Assembly (NCBI GenBank): GCA_030618975.1 | Contig: JAUXCH010000103.1 | Location: forward strand, 1-10,349 | Reading direction: 5' to 3' | Origin: Planctomycetia bacterium | GTDB lineage: Bacteria; Planctomycetota; PLA2; JAEUHO01 | Length of the DNA: 10,349 bases | Part shown: piece after piece, positions 6,121 through 10,349 of the stretch | How positions within the stretch are numbered: the first letter of the stretch is position 1 | Layout: each line of letters opens with the position of its first letter | Notes under the pieces: generated by a model | Seen by the model: the letters and a program-made list of their open reading frames with translations, nothing else | The model's database searches: none | What the model was told of the DNA's origin: nothing | Translations under genes and position numbers: made by a program

Positions 6121-9100
6121 TGGTCCGGCCTCGCGCGGCGATTCCGGCCGTCTTGCTCGTCGTTCTCGGTCTCGCGGCCTGCGGCGTGAGCGAGGAGCAG
6201 GTCGCGGCCGAGCGCGTGGACCTCGCGTCGCGCGCGGCCGCCGTCGTCCACCGCGATCTGGAGGCGGCACGGCAGCGACTCCAGGCCGCCGTCGAGCACG
6301 CGGAAACGGCGCTCGCGACCGCGGCCGAGGACGAGGAGGCCGCGCTCTTCGACGCCCTGGCTGCGCTCGGCGCGCGCTCGGGCGTCGACGGTCTCCTCTG
6401 GGAGGGACCGGGCGGCGAGCGCGCCTGGGCCGGCCGACCGGCGCCGAATCCGTCGTTCCCACCTCCCCCTCCGTGGCGGTCGAGCTTTCGCGCGGGCACC
6501 TTCAACTGGCACGAGGGCCCGTTCCTCCGTGCGCTCGTCGCGGGCCCGGTCGCCGTGCGCGGCGGCACGCTCACGGCAACCGTCGTCATCGAGGAGGTGC
6601 CGCCCGCCGAGGTCGGAACGCGCCCGTTCGCGCACCGGTGGCTCGCCCCGCTCGGCGTGGAGCGGGTCGAGATCCTCCCGCCGGCCGCGCCGCCCCCGGA
6701 CGCGGAGGCGACCTGGAGCTTCCTCCTCCAGGAGGCAGACGGCGTGCCGCTCCTGCGCGGGGTCGTGACCCCGCCCGGGATCGCGGCCGTGAGGGATCGT
6801 CTCGAGCAGGGGCGCCGCGGACGCACGGGCTGGATGCTGCTCGTGCTCTGGCTCGCCGGAGTCGTCGCAGGCACCCGGATCGTGGCACGACACGTGGCGT
6901 TCCCGTCGCTTCGGTGGCTGCTGCTGGGCGTGCTCGCGCTGCTCGGCCGCACGGTGCTCGCGTGGATCGATCCGGCCACCCGCTTCCCGTGGCTCGAGGC
7001 AGCCTTCGATCCCGGGGATTTCGGCATCGAGGATCCGTTCGGGTGGTTGGCGTCGCCCGCCGACTTTGCGCTGACCGCCTCCGCGTTCCTGCTCGCGGCG
7101 GTGTGCTTCCGGCGCGCCGTGCACGCCATCCGGCGCACGGGCCTGCGCAGTCTGGACACGGTCGCGCTCGTCGCGGGCGTGGGGCTGGCAGCCGCCGTCT
7201 CCGCGCTGTGGGTGAGTGTCGTCGAGCTCGCCGTCGCGCAGGGGCAGACCGAGTTCTTCGCGGCGCCGTCCGTCCTGCCGTCGCTCCCCTCGGCGCTCAT
7301 GCTGACGGGTCTCGTGGTCGCGACGGCCGCCGGCTGGCTCCTGTGCGTGGCCGCGCTCCTGGTCGCCGCGAGCGGGTCGCCGCGCCTCTCGGCGCTGCCG
7401 TGGGTCCTGCTCCCCGTGACCGGCGCCGCGATGCTCGCAGTCGCGCTGGCCGGTGAGGCGAGCCCACCGTGGGCCGCCCTGCTCCTGCCCCTCGCGAGCC
7501 ACACCGCCTTCGTGCGTCCGATCGCCCGGGAAGACGCGTCGGCCGCGCCGGGACGCGTGCTGCTCGTCGGCGTGCTCGCCACGATCCTCCTGTTCCCCCT
7601 GTTGTGGGTACGGGTGGGAAAGCGGAGCGCGGAGGGACTCGTCGCCGTGCTCGACGACATGCTGCGGGGCGAGGCGACCGCCATCTCCTCGACGCTCCTG
7701 GACTTCGGGATGCTGGAGACCGACCGGGAACTCGCCCAGGCCCTGGCGGAGGCCCGTGAAGGTCCACGCCCCGAGGGGCTGGCGCTGGCCGTCTGGCTCG
7801 AATCCTCCCTCGCGACGACCGGTGCGCAGGGCTTCGTCAGCATCCTCGATCCTCGAGGAGGGCTGCTCGACGAGTTCACGCTGATGGCGCTGCCGCGGAA
7901 CCGCATCCCACGACCGGCCCCCCCCACCGCGGACGCGGGTGACCTGCAAGTCGTCACGGCTCGCGGCGACGGCCAGCGCGTCCGGTGCGTCGTCGGCCGA
8001 CTGCGTCTCCGCGACGCGGGCGGCGAGGTGCTCGGTCACGTGGTGCTGACCACGCCCGACCCGGTCGACCTGGCCCTCATCGGCATCCGAACCGAGAAAC
8101 CGGAGAACGTGGACCCGTCGGGCCGACTGCAGATCGCGCTCCTCGAGCGCGGCCACGTCGTCGCCTCCAACGACGCTTCGGTTTCGCGCGAGCCGGGGAG
8201 GTTCGGACCGGCGAGCCTCGCGACCATGGGACCGGACAGCCCGGAGCTCTGCTGGCAGCGAGAAGGAGAGGACGGCTACGCGGTCTGGTCGTGGGAACGC
8301 GGCGCGACGATCGCGGCCCGGCAGAGGACCGCGAGCATGGGCGACGGTGTGCTCGCCCTCGCCCGTCTCGTGGTCGTGGGCGTCGGGCTCGCGTGCGTGC
8401 TGTCGATCCTGCTGTTGCTCGTCGGCCTGCCCGGCCTCCGCCGTCGACTCCACCACCGCATCCTGCTCTCCTACTTCCTCATCTCCTTCATCCCGATCGT
8501 CGTCCTCGGCTGGGCGAGCGCACGGGACGCGCGCATCCGGCACGACACGAATCTCTCGAACCAGCTCGAGATCGACGTCCGTCGTGCGCGCAGCGACCTG
8601 GAGGCCATGGGGCCGCAGTTCGTCGACCAGGCGACCGACGCCCACCTGGAGACGTGGGCGAGCCTCCGCGGGCACGCGGTCCTCGTGTACCGCGGCGGGA
8701 CGGTCTTCTCCTCCAGTCGCGCGGGGCTGGTGGAGGCGGAGCTGATCCCCGCCCACCTTCCGGCCGACGCCTACCGCGCAGCGGTCCTCGAACGCCGGGC
8801 GATCGTGCACAAGGACGCCACGTTCGCCGGCCGGTCCGTCTGGCTGGGGTGCGCTCCGGTACTCGACGCGAGCGGCCGCCCGATGGCGACGGTCGGCGTG
8901 CCGCTGCTCTACGACCCCCGCCGCGTGGAAGAGCGGTTCGCGCTCACCGGCAGCGTCCTCCTCGCCGCCTATCTCCTCACGCTGGTGCTGGTGCTCGTGG
9001 GAGGCATCTGGGCGGCACGCCGCATCGCACGCCCGCTCGGCCTCGTCGCCGCGGGTACGCGCCGCGTCGCAGCAGGCGAGCTCGACGTCGTCCTGGAGAC

Positions 9101-9893
9101 GGCGGGATCCGACGAGCTCGGGGAGCTGGTGCGCGCGTTCAACGTGATGACGCACGAGCTGAAGCGCGTGACCGCGCGCGCGGTGCGCGCCGAGCGCGAG
9201 ACAGCCTGGCGCCGGATGGCCCGGCAGGTGGCGCACGAGATCAAGAACCCGCTCACGCCCATCCGGCTGATGATCCAGCAGATGCAGGCGGACGTCGCAC
9301 GCGACCCCGACGGAGCGGTGGACGCCATCCGGCGCACCGCCCCCGTCGTGCTGCGGCAGATCGAGTCCCTCGGCCGCATCGCCGCCGACTTCGCCCACTT
9401 CGCGCGCCTCCCGAAGCGGGACCTGGAGGACGTGGACGTCGCCGCCATCGCGCTCGACGTCGTCGCGCTCCACAGCGGAAGCGCCACACAGGGGATCGAG
9501 GTCGTCGCCCAGATCGGCGCGGACGTCCCGACCGTCCACTGGGACGAGGGGGAGATCCGGCGTGCGCTCCTCAACCTCGTGGGCAACGCCGTCCAGGCGA
9601 TTTCCGGCGAGGGCCGGGTGCGCGTCGTGGTGGTGCCGGCCTCGAGGAACGGACGCGAGGGCGTGCAGATCGACGTCGAGGACACGGGGTGCGGGATCGC
9701 GGAGGAGGACCTCGGCCGGCTCTTCGAGCCCGACTTCAGCACGAAGACCTCGGGCACGGGACTCGGCCTCGCCATGGTGAGGCGCACGGTCGACGACCTG
9801 GGCGGCACGGTCACGGTCGAGAGCACCCCGGGCGAGGGCAGCCTCTTCCGGATGTGGTGGCCCGCGCGCCCCGAGCCTTCCCACCCCGCATGA
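6120..9893 (+). CDS. Large multi-sensor histidine kinase, NtrY-like, with lipobox-like N-terminus
   Basis: A 1257-residue inner-membrane sensor kinase, far longer than the 700-800 residues usual for NtrY. It begins with a hydrophobic segment ending L-A-A-C-G (Cys21), a good lipobox. A predicted periplasmic part with an Ala/Glu coiled coil and a Pro-rich stretch (22-230) follows, then about eight clustered membrane helices (237-497), a second extracytoplasmic region (500-742), two more helices (743-768, 779-798) around a basic loop, a Cache-like extracytoplasmic region (799-941), a helix (942-964) and HAMP (about 965-1015). The catalytic core is complete: His1039 in H-E-I-K-N-P-L-T-P-I; N box with Asn1156; G1 box D-T-G-C-G at 1188; F box F-E-P-D-F-S-T-K; G2 box G-T-G-L-G-L at 1212. 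It should autophosphorylate His1039 and pass phosphate to a response regulator not present here. The start overlaps the upstream stop by one base. The frame is open back to 5322, but the lipoprotein signal marks 6120 as the start. Confidence 0.93.
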   Translation: MVRPRAAIPAVLLVVLGLAACGVSEEQVAAERVDLASRAAAVVHRDLEAARQRLQAAVEHAETALATAAEDEEAALFDALAALGARSGVDGLLWEGPGGERAWAGRPAPNPSFPPPPPWRSSFRAGTFNWHEGPFLRALVAGPVAVRGGTLTATVVIEEVPPAEVGTRPFAHRWLAPLGVERVEILPPAAPPPDAEATWSFLLQEADGVPLLRGVVTPPGIAAVRDRLEQGRRGRTGWMLLVLWLAGVVAGTRIVARHVAFPSLRWLLLGVLALLGRTVLAWIDPATRFPWLEAAFDPGDFGIEDPFGWLASPADFALTASAFLLAAVCFRRAVHAIRRTGLRSLDTVALVAGVGLAAAVSALWVSVVELAVAQGQTEFFAAPSVLPSLPSALMLTGLVVATAAGWLLCVAALLVAASGSPRLSALPWVLLPVTGAAMLAVALAGEASPPWAALLLPLASHTAFVRPIAREDASAAPGRVLLVGVLATILLFPLLWVRVGKRSAEGLVAVLDDMLRGEATAISSTLLDFGMLETDRELAQALAEAREGPRPEGLALAVWLESSLATTGAQGFVSILDPRGGLLDEFTLMALPRNRIPRPAPPTADAGDLQVVTARGDGQRVRCVVGRLRLRDAGGEVLGHVVLTTPDPVDLALIGIRTEKPENVDPSGRLQIALLERGHVVASNDASVSREPGRFGPASLATMGPDSPELCWQREGEDGYAVWSWERGATIAARQRTASMGDGVLALARLVVVGVGLACVLSILLLLVGLPGLRRRLHHRILLSYFLISFIPIVVLGWASARDARIRHDTNLSNQLEIDVRRARSDLEAMGPQFVDQATDAHLETWASLRGHAVLVYRGGTVFSSSRAGLVEAELIPAHLPADAYRAAVLERRAIVHKDATFAGRSVWLGCAPVLDASGRPMATVGVPLLYDPRRVEERFALTGSVLLAAYLLTLVLVLVGGIWAARRIARPLGLVAAGTRRVAAGELDVVLETAGSDELGELVRAFNVMTHELKRVTARAVRAERETAWRRMARQVAHEIKNPLTPIRLMIQQMQADVARDPDGAVDAIRRTAPVVLRQIESLGRIAADFAHFARLPKRDLEDVDVAAIALDVVALHSGSATQGIEVVAQIGADVPTVHWDEGEIRRALLNLVGNAVQAISGEGRVRVVVVPASRNGREGVQIDVEDTGCGIAEEDLGRLFEPDFSTKTSGTGLGLAMVRRTVDDLGGTVTVESTPGEGSLFRMWWPARPEPSHPA

Positions 9894-10005
9894 CCCTTCC
9901 GGTGGAATCCCGGTTTCCATTCTCGACCCGACGACGCCCGGGCCCTCTAGAGGGTTCCGGGGAACGGGACGGGATCAGGGAGCGTGCGCGTAGGATGGCG
10001 GCCCC
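9894..10005 (+). promoter_or_regulatory. Palindrome-rich spacer between the kinase and the zinc-ribbon gene
   Basis: Several short inverted repeats are packed into about 70 bases: TTCC-ggt-GGAA (9897-9907), which overlaps TGGAA...TTCCA (9903-9919); the perfect 12-base palindrome CCCTCTAGAGGG (9943-9954); and GTTCC-GG-GGAAC (9954-9965). TTCCGG recurs at the first and last. No T-run follows, so a classical terminator is not supported. Overlapping operator sites or a Rho-independent-like structure without a U tract are both possible. Confidence 0.4.
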
Positions 10006-10349
10006 ATGACGGAAGCCGAGCGCAAGCCTCCGGCCTTCTTCTGCCCGCTGTGCGGCCAGAAGCATCGTGCCGACCTGGGGCCGCTCGAGAAGCGGCCGGG
10101 CGCGAGCGTCGTCACCCATTGCCGCCGCTGCAAGGCGGCCTTCGCCATACGGATCGAGAAAGGCAAGCCCGTCTGCGAGGCGGTTCCGGAATCCGGCGGA
10201 TCCACGCCGGAGCCGGGGGAGAAGCCCGCGAGGGAGCCGCGGCGTCCCCGGGAGGGCGAACGCGCGAAGCGACCGCGCCGGAAGGCCAAGGCGGCGGCGA
10301 AGCCCGAACCGCCCGTGACCCCTTCGGCCCCTTCGGCCCCTTCGGCCCC
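10006..10349 (+). CDS. Zinc-ribbon protein with basic Pro/Ala-rich tail (C-terminus beyond window)
   Basis: ATG at 10006 is fixed as the start because an in-frame TAG lies five codons upstream. The Shine-Dalgarno is weak (AGGA about ten bases before). The visible 114 residues hold one predicted zinc ribbon, Cys13-x2-Cys16 and Cys39-x2-Cys42, in the setting F-F-C-P-L-C-G-Q-K-H and H-C-R-R-C-K. After the ribbon comes a low-complexity tail rich in Pro, Glu, Arg, Lys and Ala, then tandem P-S-A triplets running off the edge. The ribbon may bind zinc for a structural or nucleic-acid-binding role, and the basic tail fits nucleic-acid or protein contact, but function is unknown. It may be an ordinary small hypothetical protein or the N-terminus of a longer, possibly membrane-anchored, one. 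Confidence 0.75.
   Translation, partial: MTEAERKPPAFFCPLCGQKHRADLGPLEKRPGASVVTHCRRCKAAFAIRIEKGKPVCEAVPESGGSTPEPGEKPAREPRRPREGERAKRPRRKAKAAAKPEPPVTPSAPSAPSA
10321..10349 (+). repeat. 9-base tandem repeat (CCTTCGGCC) in the zinc-ribbon gene
   Basis: Three full copies of CCTTCGGCC plus two bases run to the right edge, each copy identical and in frame, encoding P-S-A each time. Identical codons in every copy suggest recent expansion by slippage. The full length of the array lies outside the window. Confidence 0.85.

Noticed and set aside
5904..9920. A 1338-codon open frame antisense to the kinase
   Set aside because: It gives an Arg/His/Asp-rich translation with no domain pattern and is a by-product of high-GC third positions. 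The plus strand carries the complete kinase motifs.
9995..10009. Four-codon mini-ORF (M-A-A-P) ending in TGA that overlaps the zinc-ribbon ATG
   Set aside because: Could be a coupling leader, but there is no well-placed ribosome site and such short ORFs are common by chance.

Overview
The window is a very GC-rich bacterial chromosome segment with strong G/C preference at third codon positions. It carries no rRNA, tRNA, transposase, phage gene or CRISPR array. No gene gives a firm taxonomic call. A repeated carboxypeptidase-regulatory-type secreted protein, a secreted NTF2-like protein, a zinc-ribbon protein with a low-complexity tail and an oversized NtrY-like kinase would fit Planctomycetota or another large-genome soil or aquatic lineage (Myxococcota and Gemmatimonadota are alternatives). 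This is inference from gene style only.

Left third, minus strand: a large molybdopterin formate dehydrogenase alpha subunit (start at 4058, stop at 1353) is followed 55 bases downstream by an exported or membrane-anchored protein built of repeated beta-sandwich domains, which runs off the left edge. The dehydrogenase has the NuoG-like iron-sulfur N-terminus of soluble NAD(P)-linked or electron-bifurcating enzymes and uses Cys rather than Sec at the active site. No NuoF- or NuoE-like partner and no maturation gene (fdhD, moa/moe) lies in the window. One predicted [2Fe-2S] ligand is Tyr instead of Cys. Just upstream of it are two tiny in-frame ORFs separated by a TGA codon.

Middle: a roughly 650-base divergent intergenic region (4059-4714) separates the minus-strand genes from everything to the right. 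It is followed on the plus strand by two overlapping small genes. The first looks like a HicB-type antitoxin fold; the second is unrecognised but has a faint HicA-like pattern. Together they are the best candidate in the window for an undescribed small system.

Right half, plus strand: a 286-base spacer leads to a tightly coupled pair. A 184-residue secreted DUF4783/NTF2-like protein overlaps by one base the start of a 1257-residue multi-sensor histidine kinase of the NtrY type (lipobox-like N-terminus, about eight clustered membrane helices, two predicted extracytoplasmic sensor regions, HAMP, HisKA, HATPase_c). The overlap suggests translational coupling, and perhaps that the secreted protein feeds a signal to the kinase. 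No response regulator follows. After a 112-base spacer rich in short palindromes comes a zinc-ribbon protein with a basic, Pro/Ala-rich tail, cut by the right edge inside a 9-base tandem repeat.
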